From: an uncultured Hellea sp.
GTDB lineage: Bacteria > Pseudomonadota > Alphaproteobacteria > Caulobacterales > Maricaulaceae
Reading direction: 5' to 3'
DNA: 64,000 bases
Assembly (NCBI GenBank): GCA_938007935.1
Contig: CALLMD010000031.1
Location: 1-64,000 of the forward strand
Below, in pieces: positions 50,435 to 58,845 of the stretch (its first letter is position 1; each line of letters opens with the position of its first letter). A program made the position numbers and the translations under genes. The notes under the pieces are model-generated. The model searched no databases and was not told where the DNA came from. It was given only the letters and a program-made list of their open reading frames with translations.

Positions 50435-51706
50435 TTATCTGACCAACAATAGTGAAATCTGCGGAATATAAGTGACCAGCAACAAGCATAAGATAAGCGC
50501 CAAATAGAAAGGCCACATTGTTTTCACCGCATCCTCCATCCTGATTTTACCGACAGCTGAGCCTACGAAAAGAACCGTCCCGACGGGCGGCGTAATTGTA
50601 CCAATCCCTAGAGCTAACATCATAATGATGCCAAAATGCACAGGGTCAACGCCAATGGATTGCACCACGGGAAGAAAAATCGGCGTAACGATGATAATCA
50701 GCGGCGCCATATCCATAAATGTCCCTAAAACCAAGAGACAGATCAGCACCATTAGGAGAATCAAAACTGAAGAATCTGTTAGACCCAGAATGAGATTCGA
50801 CATCATCAAAGGCGCTTCTAAAAGAGCAAGTAACCAGCCAAATGCCGCCGCCGCACCAATGATCAACATGATCATCGCCGTTGTTTTAGCCGAGTTAATC
50901 ACAGCTGTTTTAAACTCCTTCAGACCGAGGGTTCGGTAGAAAAAGACTCCAATGACCAGCGTATAAACAATCGCAACAGCAGAGCTTTCTGTGGGAGTAA
51001 AAACACCACCCAAAATACCGACCACGATAATCACCGCGGTCATAAGTCCCGGAATAGAGGCAATGGCAGAATAGAGCAACGATTTGAAACCGGGAAAAAT
51101 CCCTTGGCCATAACCTTTTTTGCGAGCGATTATCGAAATGACAAGCATCAAGCCAATCCCACACAAAACACCTGGAATTATGCCCGCCACAAAGAGATCC
51201 CCAATTGATATAGAGACACCTGACGCTGCCGCGTAAATAATCATGTTGTGACTTGGCGGAATAATCAGGCCTAAAATCGCCGCAGAGCAGGTCACATTGA
51301 CAGAGAAATTGCGGTCATAACCTTTCTCTTCCATAATCGGAATCATTGTTGACCCTATCGCAGAGACACTGGCGATTGCTGAACCTGACACGGCGCCGAA
51401 CATCATTGAAGCACCAACATTGACATAACCAAGTCCGCCTCGCACGCGGCCAAATAATCCTTCAGCAACTTTAATGAGCCTTGCGGCAATTCCTGTCTGG
51501 GTCATCAGATCACCGGCGAAGATAAAGAACGGGATGGCCATTAAGGTGAAAACATCAATACCAGCTGACAATCGTTGCACAGCAACAAGCGGATTAAGTC
51601 CTAATTTGGTAAAGACAATCATAGAGGAAATCAGTAGCGCAAAGGCTACTGGAACGCGTATAGTGAGTAAGCCTATTAAGCTCAGAAGAAGGATAACTAG
51701 GTCCAT
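50435..51706 (-). CDS. dctM: TRAP transporter large permease DctM
   Basis: Large membrane subunit (423 aa, about 12 segments) of a TRAP transporter, driving solute uptake with a sodium gradient. Family landmarks include AIPFFIFAGDLMTQTGIA (near 57-74), FGAVSGSAIASVSAIGSTMIP (starts near 103), LGLIIPPSHNMIIYA and ALGIGTITPPVGTVLFV near 374-390. ATG at 51706 is chosen over an upstream start at 51742 that would invade dctQ. It follows dctQ by one base. Confidence 0.93.
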   Translation of the reverse strand: MDLVILLLSLIGLLTIRVPVAFALLISSMIVFTKLGLNPLVAVQRLSAGIDVFTLMAIPFFIFAGDLMTQTGIAARLIKVAEGLFGRVRGGLGYVNVGASMMFGAVSGSAIASVSAIGSTMIPIMEEKGYDRNFSVNVTCSAAILGLIIPPSHNMIIYAAASGVSISIGDLFVAGIIPGVLCGIGLMLVISIIARKKGYGQGIFPGFKSLLYSAIASIPGLMTAVIIVVGILGGVFTPTESSAVAIVYTLVIGVFFYRTLGLKEFKTAVINSAKTTAMIMLIIGAAAAFGWLLALLEAPLMMSNLILGLTDSSVLILLMVLICLLVLGTFMDMAPLIIIVTPIFLPVVQSIGVDPVHFGIIMMLALGIGTITPPVGTVLFVGSAVGKIRMEDAVKTMWPFYLALILCLLLVTYIPQISLLLVR

Positions 51707-51707
51707 T

Positions 51708-52187
51708 TTAGTCGGCTTTCTTGGAGGCAGAGCGAAGATCATCGATTAGGTGCGACCCAGCGAATAAAGTAATGAGAGCGCCAGCAATTGGTATGGGAAG
51801 CAAGGCTAGACCTCGCGGAAGGCCCAAAGAGGGTATATCAAAAGGCCATAGCGTGGTAGTAAGGTGCAGACCTGCGATTACCATGACAATGCCTGTACAA
51901 ATAACGACGAAATTCGCCCCAATATCAAAAGCTTTTGCAAGTTTCGGAGAGACAGCATTACGCAACGCATCAATGCGGATATGAAATTTTTCATAAACAC
52001 CTGTCGCCGCGCCGAAAAAGACTAAGTAACCCAACAGAACCAGAGACAGGCGTTCCGACCAAGCGGGACTCGCATTAAAGAAATAGCGTGCCACAACTTG
52101 ATAAGATATTATGGCGGTCATGGCGACAATACTAAGCGCACTGATAAATAGCGATAGGCGACTTAATCGATCCAGTAAAGGCTTCAT
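51708..52187 (-). CDS. dctQ: TRAP transporter small permease DctQ
   Basis: A 159-residue protein with four membrane segments; SPAWSERLSLVLLGYLVFFGAA near 39-60 carries the DctQ signature (W-E-E/R...). It bridges binding protein and large permease. It overlaps dctP by 4 bp and ends one base before dctM. Confidence 0.9.
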   Translation of the reverse strand: MKPLLDRLSRLSLFISALSIVAMTAIISYQVVARYFFNASPAWSERLSLVLLGYLVFFGAATGVYEKFHIRIDALRNAVSPKLAKAFDIGANFVVICTGIVMVIAGLHLTTTLWPFDIPSLGLPRGLALLPIPIAGALITLFAGSHLIDDLRSASKKAD

Positions 52188-53239
52188 GTCCCTTGCTCCG
52201 CTACACGGTTAATTTTGGTCAAATATGGCTGAAGTTCCGGCGTGACGAATTGATCGTAAACAGGGCCCATACGAGCACGGAATGGTTCGCTATCAATGTC
52301 GGACAAGATCATACCGCCCGCATCTCTTAAGGTTTTCTTAGATTTTTCAACGCGAGCATCCCAGAGGCTACGCATAACGCCTACCGAATAGCGTGCAGCC
52401 TCTTTGATCAACGACTGGTCATCTTTTGAAAAACTATTCCACGTGCGTAGACTCATAATCAGCATATCGGGTGTTCTGAAATGGCCCGTTTCAGAGAAAT
52501 TGGGTGCGACTTCGTAATGGCGTGTACTAATGTAGCTCGGCCAATTATTTTCGGCCCCGTCAATAACATTTTGTACGAGCCCCTGATAGACCTCACTGAA
52601 ATTCATGGGCGTAGGATTAGCCCCGAGTGCTCTCATCGTTGCCAGGAATATATCGGAATTGGGTACGCGAATTTTCAAGCCTTCCAATGCGGAAGGGTGC
52701 GGGATGGTTCGTTCGGTTGTATAGAATCCCCGGCCGCCCGTGTCGTAAATAGCAAGCCCCCGCAGATTAAAGGCCTCTAGAGATTCCAGGATGGTCTCGC
52801 CGACTTCTCCATCTGCGACACGTCGCTGATGCTCAGTAGAGCGAAAGAGAAAAGGTAAGCTAAAGAGTTTTGTTAGAGGAGCAATATTATTCAGAGCGGC
52901 GGTGAAGGTTCGTGTCATATCTAAACCGCCAAACATAGCTATCTCTAGCGTACTCCCTTCCGATCCTAATTGCCCGCCAGGATAGATTTTCACACCCAAG
53001 CGCTGGTCTGTTTTTTCAGCCAGATACTCCCCCATGGCCCTGACAGCCTCAACCGTTGGATAACCATTGGGCAGAGAGTCTGTAGAATAAAGAAGACGCT
53101 TCCCGCCAATGTCACTATTTGAACATCCTGCCAAAACGATAGAGCCACTGGCAATAAACTGACCGAATTTTCTACGGTTTAGATGTTTAGGTGACACCAT
53201 TGAGGTCCGGACGGTTTGACTATAAACGTTTTTCGTCAT
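52184..53239 (-). CDS. dctP: TRAP transporter substrate-binding protein DctP (putative Tat lipoprotein)
   Basis: Solute receptor of 351 residues. The N-terminus has NRRKFGQFIASGSIVLAGC (20-39): a twin-arginine motif followed by a lipobox, suggesting Tat export and lipid anchoring rather than a free periplasmic receptor. The DctP fold shows LGVKIYPGGQLGSE, LKIRVPNSDIFLATMRALGANPTPM (Arg that contacts the substrate carboxylate, near 190) and EVYQGLVQNVIDGAENNWPS. The carboxylate Arg supports an organic or sugar acid. It directly follows the beta-helix gene. Confidence 0.9.
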   Translation of the reverse strand: MTKNVYSQTVRTSMVSPKHLNRRKFGQFIASGSIVLAGCSNSDIGGKRLLYSTDSLPNGYPTVEAVRAMGEYLAEKTDQRLGVKIYPGGQLGSEGSTLEIAMFGGLDMTRTFTAALNNIAPLTKLFSLPFLFRSTEHQRRVADGEVGETILESLEAFNLRGLAIYDTGGRGFYTTERTIPHPSALEGLKIRVPNSDIFLATMRALGANPTPMNFSEVYQGLVQNVIDGAENNWPSYISTRHYEVAPNFSETGHFRTPDMLIMSLRTWNSFSKDDQSLIKEAARYSVGVMRSLWDARVEKSKKTLRDAGGMILSDIDSEPFRARMGPVYDQFVTPELQPYLTKINRVAEQGT

Positions 53240-54940
53240 CTATTTTTCCGAGTTATTCGTTTTGCGCTTCGCTAATTGATAATCATAAAGGGAAGGTATG
53301 TCTGCCATAGAGCTGTTTATGCGTTCCATGTAGGGCATCGGAGAATATCTCACGTCAAATACTCGATTACCTGAGATGCCAATCAAGCGAGCATCTGGAC
53401 CCTCGGCCAACCCCCGGAGCTCTACTGTTTCATCACGTGCAGCGCCGCTGCGAACATTAACCTTCAAATTCCACGTCGTGTTGTATCGGCCATGACCAGG
53501 CTGCCAATAACCAGCGCCACTCCCGTCCCATACCGGATAATAAGGTCCCGCATCATCGCGCCGAGCATCGACATTTAACAAGATGTTATCAAATAAGTTT
53601 TGATGATTGGCCCCGGCATGTTGATCCAAAACGGCTGCTTGATGGACAATCGCGTTTTTAAAGACACATTTTGTTGACTGAGTGTTCAGGCTAAGCGAGT
53701 GAATAGGTGCGTTGGAGACTGTCAAATTTTCAATTAAGACATTGTGTACATTCCCGGCATGAACCGAATAATGAGCCTGACGATCCCCGACCGTATCGAT
53801 ATTTGAAATCGTCACATTGGCGCTATTATAAGTCAAGATGCCACTGTCACTATTTTCAAACGTTAAATCTCGGATCCACCCATCAAACACACTGGTAAAA
53901 TAAATACCATTATATCCTCGCTCCAGATGATGTCCAAAATACGGAGACGGCGGGAAACTAATTTTCAAATCTTCGATCCCCACATTTTTTAAGTGTTGCC
54001 ACTCCGCAATTTGCGCAGGGATGTCCGCTGAAACTGTGTGTAGTAGGGGGTCACTTATAGTAATCTCACTTTCGTCAATTGCGAGAATTTTCGTTTTTTG
54101 CCGAATGAGCGGACGCTCACCGAAGCTCCAATGATGCGAGCCGATTTCAAGGTCAGTGTCACCATAAAGCTCCGTAAGAAGAGGCCCAGTCTCTCCTTTG
54201 CGGTTGAACCATTGCAACTCGACAACGTCACCTATACGCAAAGATCCTGCATCTGTGAGCGTCAGAGTTTTCTCACCTGCCACACCAGCTATGGCATTGG
54301 CCAGAACCTTAATCTCTGGGTCATAAGTTTCAAGATAGGCGGCAGCTCTCGTATCCTCTTTCTGCACCCATATAAAACCCCCGCTCCAAGAATATTCAGA
54401 GAAGAGTTCGTCAATATTCCGGTCCTTCTCACGCTGACGTTTATCATATTTTTTGAGATAGGTTCGCAGCTCATCTAATGAATCTGACTTGTCCACAACC
54501 TCAAGTGGGCGAGGAAAATGTAACTCCGTTCCTCCATCTCCGTTGCCAGCTCCGCGTAAGACAATATCACTGCGTGTTATTTTCAATATTTCAGAGATAA
54601 TGATACGTCCAGTTGGAAATTCAATGCTGACAGGACCAGCTACTTCTTTTGCGGCATTGATAGCCTTCAGCACAGCTTTGGAGTCATCAATCTCATCATC
54701 GGCAATCACGCCATATTCAGAAACATTGATGACCGCACCTGCGACAAAAGGGATGTCACCAATACCGTTATTAAAACCTGCATAGGAAAAGTCTGGTAGG
54801 CGATGTTTGCCAGTAACATGCTCATTAGAGACAATTTTGACCGGGGCCAGACTATCAGCAGAAGCAATCTGATTTAGGTAAAAAGCAGGAAGGCAGGCCA
54901 ACCCTGCCAAGAATATTAAACTCATATGACGTTTTCGCAT
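53240..54940 (-). CDS. Secreted right-handed beta-helix protein, putative polysaccharide lyase/hydrolase
   Basis: A 566-residue exported protein (signal about 1-28, ending ASA-DS). A pectate-lyase-3-like start, INVSEYGVIADDEIDDSKAV (near 71-90), is followed by long beta-helix coils with repeated I-x-N/I-x-D rungs (GIEDLKISF, IRDLTFEN, VTISNIDTV, VLIENLTVS). It may belong to the DUF4955-like group. It heads the TRAP operon (no gap to dctP) beside uronate genes, so action on an uronate-containing polysaccharide is inferred. Lyase versus hydrolase cannot be told from sequence. Confidence 0.75.
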   Translation of the reverse strand: MRKRHMSLIFLAGLACLPAFYLNQIASADSLAPVKIVSNEHVTGKHRLPDFSYAGFNNGIGDIPFVAGAVINVSEYGVIADDEIDDSKAVLKAINAAKEVAGPVSIEFPTGRIIISEILKITRSDIVLRGAGNGDGGTELHFPRPLEVVDKSDSLDELRTYLKKYDKRQREKDRNIDELFSEYSWSGGFIWVQKEDTRAAAYLETYDPEIKVLANAIAGVAGEKTLTLTDAGSLRIGDVVELQWFNRKGETGPLLTELYGDTDLEIGSHHWSFGERPLIRQKTKILAIDESEITISDPLLHTVSADIPAQIAEWQHLKNVGIEDLKISFPPSPYFGHHLERGYNGIYFTSVFDGWIRDLTFENSDSGILTYNSANVTISNIDTVGDRQAHYSVHAGNVHNVLIENLTVSNAPIHSLSLNTQSTKCVFKNAIVHQAAVLDQHAGANHQNLFDNILLNVDARRDDAGPYYPVWDGSGAGYWQPGHGRYNTTWNLKVNVRSGAARDETVELRGLAEGPDARLIGISGNRVFDVRYSPMPYMERINSSMADIPSLYDYQLAKRKTNNSEK

Positions 54941-55006
54941 ATTCTACCTTATCTAATAGACCGCACTGTTTGCTGGAACTTCGACAGAGTTTTGATCTAT
55001 AAAACT

Positions 55007-55255
55007 TCAATTGCATAGCACGAGTGACAAACCTATGCTAATAGATTTATCGATTTTTTGCTGGCCCTCTCGATCGAATATTGCAGTCCTTCCAGAAGAA
55101 GGCGGAGAAGAGTGAAAATGTATTATATTGCTTAGATTTAAGTCAGATTGATACTGACTTGTTCTATCTAGCGCGAAAGCAGAATTCATTGAATGATACA
55201 GACCAAGATACATTAGGCTAAGACAGAAAAGGATTAGACGCACGGTAGTCTCCAA
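55007..55255 (-). CDS. Possible short secreted peptide or gene remnant
   Basis: An 82-codon frame beginning with TTG (55255; first GTG at 55243) encodes a hydrophobic N-terminus and AFA-type cleavage site, then ~55 unremarkable residues. No ribosome site is clear. It lies upstream of the beta-helix gene on the same strand and may be the stub of a lost secreted protein, or chance. Confidence 0.25.
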   Translation of the reverse strand: METTVRLILFCLSLMYLGLYHSMNSAFALDRTSQYQSDLNLSNIIHFHSSPPSSGRTAIFDREGQQKIDKSISIGLSLVLCN

Positions 55256-55303
55256 CGATTATAGGGTGATAAATCATCACATGTAATTGTGCAATCATGC
55301 CTA

Positions 55304-57466
55304 TCAGTTGCCACCCCTCGTCAGATTTTGCCCCGGACGATAATCCCGCGTCGCTTGCGGCAGCACTTCTTCTAGCGTCATTGGCATCGCCTTATATTCG
55401 CCCTTCGCAAATAGCGGCACTTGATCGTTATAATGGGGTGAGTTTTCATCAAGGGTGGCAGCGCCATATTGATGAATAGACTCCAGTATTAAGTTTCCTG
55501 CCGCGTCCCAATCCGCGTACATGATGTGGGTATCGCCCGCAAAGGCGTTCATCACGCCGTCTTTGGAAATGCCGTCGCGATCAGCATAAATTGCTCGCAG
55601 TACATCGGGCGCGCCGTCTAAAGGCATGTCCATATCCCCGCGCTGAATACGGTTTATCTCTCCCCATTCAGGGTCCAAACGGCCAAAGCGCTTTTTGAGT
55701 TCCGCCGCAGTTTTTACAAGCATTTCAAGGGGCTGGCCCTCATTTTCAATGTACTCATATCCCAAAGCCCGCGTGCCCGTAATAATGGCGAGGGCTGCCC
55801 CGCGGCTTTCCTTAACGGTATCCCCATCCCAATTACGCAAGACCTCTTGCGCCTCTTTGATGAGCGGGTCATCTGATGGCGTACTCACAAGTTCGACAAC
55901 CATCTGCATAATTTGTGATTGCGGATCATATTTCGTATCGGCGCGGTACCGCAGTAACTCCTCTTCTGATATCGCCTCATCATTTTCAAAGAGGGTGAGC
56001 GCGCGGCGAGACCGGTTCGTAATACGTTTCTCAATGCCGTAAGTTTCGGAAAATTCGCTACGCTGATTATTACAGGCCGCATCTGTGATATTAAACGGCG
56101 TCGCATTCGCCGAGAACACCCAGCCGCAATCGGGATTCCAGATTTGCGGAAGCTCTAAAACTTTGCGGTAGTCTTTCCAAATCAATTTGGATTGATCGCC
56201 AGGGAGAACTTTCTCCCAATTTGGGCCTTCAATACGGTTTGGCATTTTAGCATTATAAATCTGCCCAATATTACCGTCTTTATCTGCGTAAACGATGTTA
56301 AAACTCAGAACGCCATTTTGCTCCAGTGCCGCTCGCCACTCAGCCATATTTTGAGCTTTGCTCATCTCATACCATTGCTGAACCGCGCCGACCTCGCCCA
56401 GTCCCGCAAAGCGAATGGCATAATGCCCTGTCGGGGTGCTGAGGACGGGGCCGTGCTGTGACCATAAAACATCGCGTTTGATCGGCAGCGAAAACGGTCC
56501 GAAGAGCTTTACGCGAAATTTTGATTTGGTAATTTCAAAATCCTGCCACGCACCATCGAGTTTATAACGCTTGGGCTTTTTTTCATCGTCAACCTCTAAG
56601 GCATAAACATCGACAAGATCAGGCTGATTGACCGTATGTGTCCAGCCAAGATTGGGCGTGACGCCTTGGGCCAAAATCGGCGTTCCGGGAAAACCAGCTC
56701 CCGCAAGGTTCAATCCCTCTTCAGAGACAAGATGCGCTTCATACCACGCATAAAGCCCGTTCATGGGCTGATGTGAATTGACCACCAGCCGTGTATGGCC
56801 ATCGCTTGAGCGCGACGGCGCAATCGCAAATCCATTAGAACCGCGTACAGCTTCAGGTAAATTCAAGCTAGATGTTTGCTGCCACGGCGAAACCGCAGGT
56901 TTGTTTTCAGCCGTGAAAAGCTCTTCCAGCTTGCCGTCCAAACGGTAGAAGAACGGCGTCATCCATGTATAGCCTGCAACTACGTCTTTCTCAGTGACCG
57001 GCATAACGCCCGGCAAAACCTTATCTGGGTGCTGCACAGCATAGAGATTTATGGCGTCAACATAGGCTTTGACGATTGCGCGCGTTTCGGGTTTTAAATG
57101 GGTGAGGTATTTTTCATCAACCGCCTCACGGACTTTAAAAAGATCAAAGAGGTAATCCTGCGGCGCAGAGTCTTTGCCATTATATTGCGCGCTCATACCC
57201 CGCGCTCCGATCAAACTTTCTTGGATATGCTTCCAATCGTCCTCGGCATGGGCATAGCCAAAGCCAAAACTCGCATCAGCGTCAGTTTTACCAAATATAT
57301 GCGGCACGCCCCATTGGTCGCGAATAATGCGCGCGTCATAATGTGAAGCCGCCGCCCGCATGGCGTCAGCGTCAATTTTAGGCCCCTTGGGCGTAAGCCA
57401 GCACACGGGAATAGATAAAATACCGATAAGAGCTACCGCCCCCAATAATTTCCAGCGCATTTTCAT
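55304..57466 (-). CDS. Penicillin/acyl-homoserine-lactone acylase family protein
   Basis: Ntn-hydrolase amidase of 720 residues. The N-terminus is a signal/anchor (MKMRWKLLGAVALIGILSIP). The alpha chain starts near RDQWGVPHIFG, and autocleavage is expected before Ser210 in the sequence G-SNGFAIAPSRS. NSHQPMNG (starts near 224) and LGWTHTVNQPD match the PvdQ/QuiP/aculeacin-acylase branch. It would act in the periplasm on N-acyl substrates, perhaps AHL signals. ATG at 57466 after GAGGAC is chosen; the frame is open to 57571 but without a signal there. Confidence 0.88.
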   Translation of the reverse strand: MKMRWKLLGAVALIGILSIPVCWLTPKGPKIDADAMRAAASHYDARIIRDQWGVPHIFGKTDADASFGFGYAHAEDDWKHIQESLIGARGMSAQYNGKDSAPQDYLFDLFKVREAVDEKYLTHLKPETRAIVKAYVDAINLYAVQHPDKVLPGVMPVTEKDVVAGYTWMTPFFYRLDGKLEELFTAENKPAVSPWQQTSSLNLPEAVRGSNGFAIAPSRSSDGHTRLVVNSHQPMNGLYAWYEAHLVSEEGLNLAGAGFPGTPILAQGVTPNLGWTHTVNQPDLVDVYALEVDDEKKPKRYKLDGAWQDFEITKSKFRVKLFGPFSLPIKRDVLWSQHGPVLSTPTGHYAIRFAGLGEVGAVQQWYEMSKAQNMAEWRAALEQNGVLSFNIVYADKDGNIGQIYNAKMPNRIEGPNWEKVLPGDQSKLIWKDYRKVLELPQIWNPDCGWVFSANATPFNITDAACNNQRSEFSETYGIEKRITNRSRRALTLFENDEAISEEELLRYRADTKYDPQSQIMQMVVELVSTPSDDPLIKEAQEVLRNWDGDTVKESRGAALAIITGTRALGYEYIENEGQPLEMLVKTAAELKKRFGRLDPEWGEINRIQRGDMDMPLDGAPDVLRAIYADRDGISKDGVMNAFAGDTHIMYADWDAAGNLILESIHQYGAATLDENSPHYNDQVPLFAKGEYKAMPMTLEEVLPQATRDYRPGQNLTRGGN

Positions 57467-57592
57467 GACTCTGTGTCCTCGGAAACTTGAAATTATGCAA
57501 GCTTTTAAGATGATAAACCATGTCTGTATAAAGCGCTTTGGTACCATGGGGCGCATCTGGTATAGAATCAATCACCATTATCGGAGGACACC

Positions 57593-58333
57593 ATGGCTGC
57601 TGAACAACTAAACCTTAAAAACCTTGATCTTAAAAATTTAGATGCCCAACAGCTCTTGGAACAAATTCTTGCAACGGGGAAAGACCTTGTTGCCCAAGGC
57701 AAAGCGCAATCGGGCGATCTTAGCGTCAAAGGTAAAAAGCTCGCCGCCCAAGGCGAAGACTATCTGATTGATAAGCTTAATATCGAAGATACGGCGGTGA
57801 GCCGCGAAGCCCTTCGCAAAGGCGTTGGCACTGGCGCAGCAGCAGGCGCCTTAGCGCTCCTCCTCTCCTCTCGTTCTGGCCGTAAGATGGCGACGCTTGG
57901 CGGGCTGAGCGCATTAGGTGTCTTGGCTTATAAAGCCCATAAATCAGGCAAAATGCCGACGACAGCTGATGAAGTCATTGGTCTTTTGAAAGGCCCGAAA
58001 GCCAATGCACGCTCCGAAACACTTATTCGCGCCATGATTTCTGCTGCCAAAGCAGATGGATCTATCCATGATGACGAAGTTGACCTGATAAAAAGCTATA
58101 AAGGCGCATCTGCCGAGGCGGTTCAAGCCGTTATGGATCAGCCTGCCAATGCTAAAGCTATTGCGGCGCTTTCCGATAGCGACCAAGCCGCAGCGGAAAT
58201 CTACGCTGTATCTTGCCGCGTCGCTAATGGCTTAAACCCGAAAGAGCGTGATTACCTCGACCAGCTTGCGATGGCGCTTAAGCTCGATCCAGATGTTGCG
58301 GCGCGTATCGAAACGGATGTGCGTACGGGCTAA
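57593..58333 (+). CDS. DUF533 (YebE-like) inner-membrane-associated protein
   Basis: A 246-residue protein. The first ~70 residues are Gln/Lys/Leu-rich helices (LKNLDLKNLDAQQLLEQIL). A short hydrophobic region (GTGAAAGALALLLSS, near 77-91, then ATLGGLSALGVLAYKAH) precedes the tellurite-resistance/TerB-like helical domain of DUF533 (about 140-245), with ISAAKADGSIHDDEVDLI near 148-165. GGAGG precedes the ATG. Function unknown. Its stop overlaps the next ATG (TAATG). Confidence 0.88.
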   Translation: MAAEQLNLKNLDLKNLDAQQLLEQILATGKDLVAQGKAQSGDLSVKGKKLAAQGEDYLIDKLNIEDTAVSREALRKGVGTGAAAGALALLLSSRSGRKMATLGGLSALGVLAYKAHKSGKMPTTADEVIGLLKGPKANARSETLIRAMISAAKADGSIHDDEVDLIKSYKGASAEAVQAVMDQPANAKAIAALSDSDQAAAEIYAVSCRVANGLNPKERDYLDQLAMALKLDPDVAARIETDVRTG

Positions 58334-58731
58334 TGCGCGCGCATTTACAGGCTATTTTATCCTTTGTCTTGCTATTGGGCATGGCCGCCTGTGCCGCGCC
58401 AACAGATACGCAAGTTAAAGAGCCTCATAGCGTCAATAATCATATTCCGCCGCCCGGATTTCCTGTATCTTCACCCTCAAACCCAGATCAGCGCTATTGC
58501 GGCGGCTTTCGGCAGGGCCCCGCCCCTGTTTGTGTTGAACCGCGCGAATATTGTCACCGCGAGATAAAAGATATGTGCGGGGCAGCAGATGCGCCGGGCG
58601 TGTGCCGAGAACGCCCTCAAATGTGCACAATGGATTATACACCTGTTTGTGGCTGTGACGGTAAAACCTATCCCAATGCCTGCGCGGCCAATTCAAATGG
58701 CGTTAGCGTAAGCAGCGAAGGTGAGTGTTAG
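58333..58731 (+). CDS. Kazal-type protease-inhibitor lipoprotein
   Basis: A 132-residue lipoprotein (lipobox GMAAC, Cys20). A first cysteine-rich part contains CGGFRQGPAPVCVEPREYC; the C-terminal ~38 residues form a Kazal domain, MCTMDYTPVCGCDGKTYPNAC...GEC. Such proteins inhibit serine proteases and may shield the cell from predators, hosts or its own proteases. It is coupled to the DUF533 gene by TAATG. Confidence 0.88.
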   Translation: MRAHLQAILSFVLLLGMAACAAPTDTQVKEPHSVNNHIPPPGFPVSSPSNPDQRYCGGFRQGPAPVCVEPREYCHREIKDMCGAADAPGVCRERPQMCTMDYTPVCGCDGKTYPNACAANSNGVSVSSEGEC

Positions 58732-58845
58732 TTTAGCTTATATTGGTTATTAAGATCAATTACGTCTCCTGATGATATAAAACTATCTGGTACAATAACG
58801 GATTAGAATTCTTGCTCTGATGTCATGACTATGTAAAACACAGAC

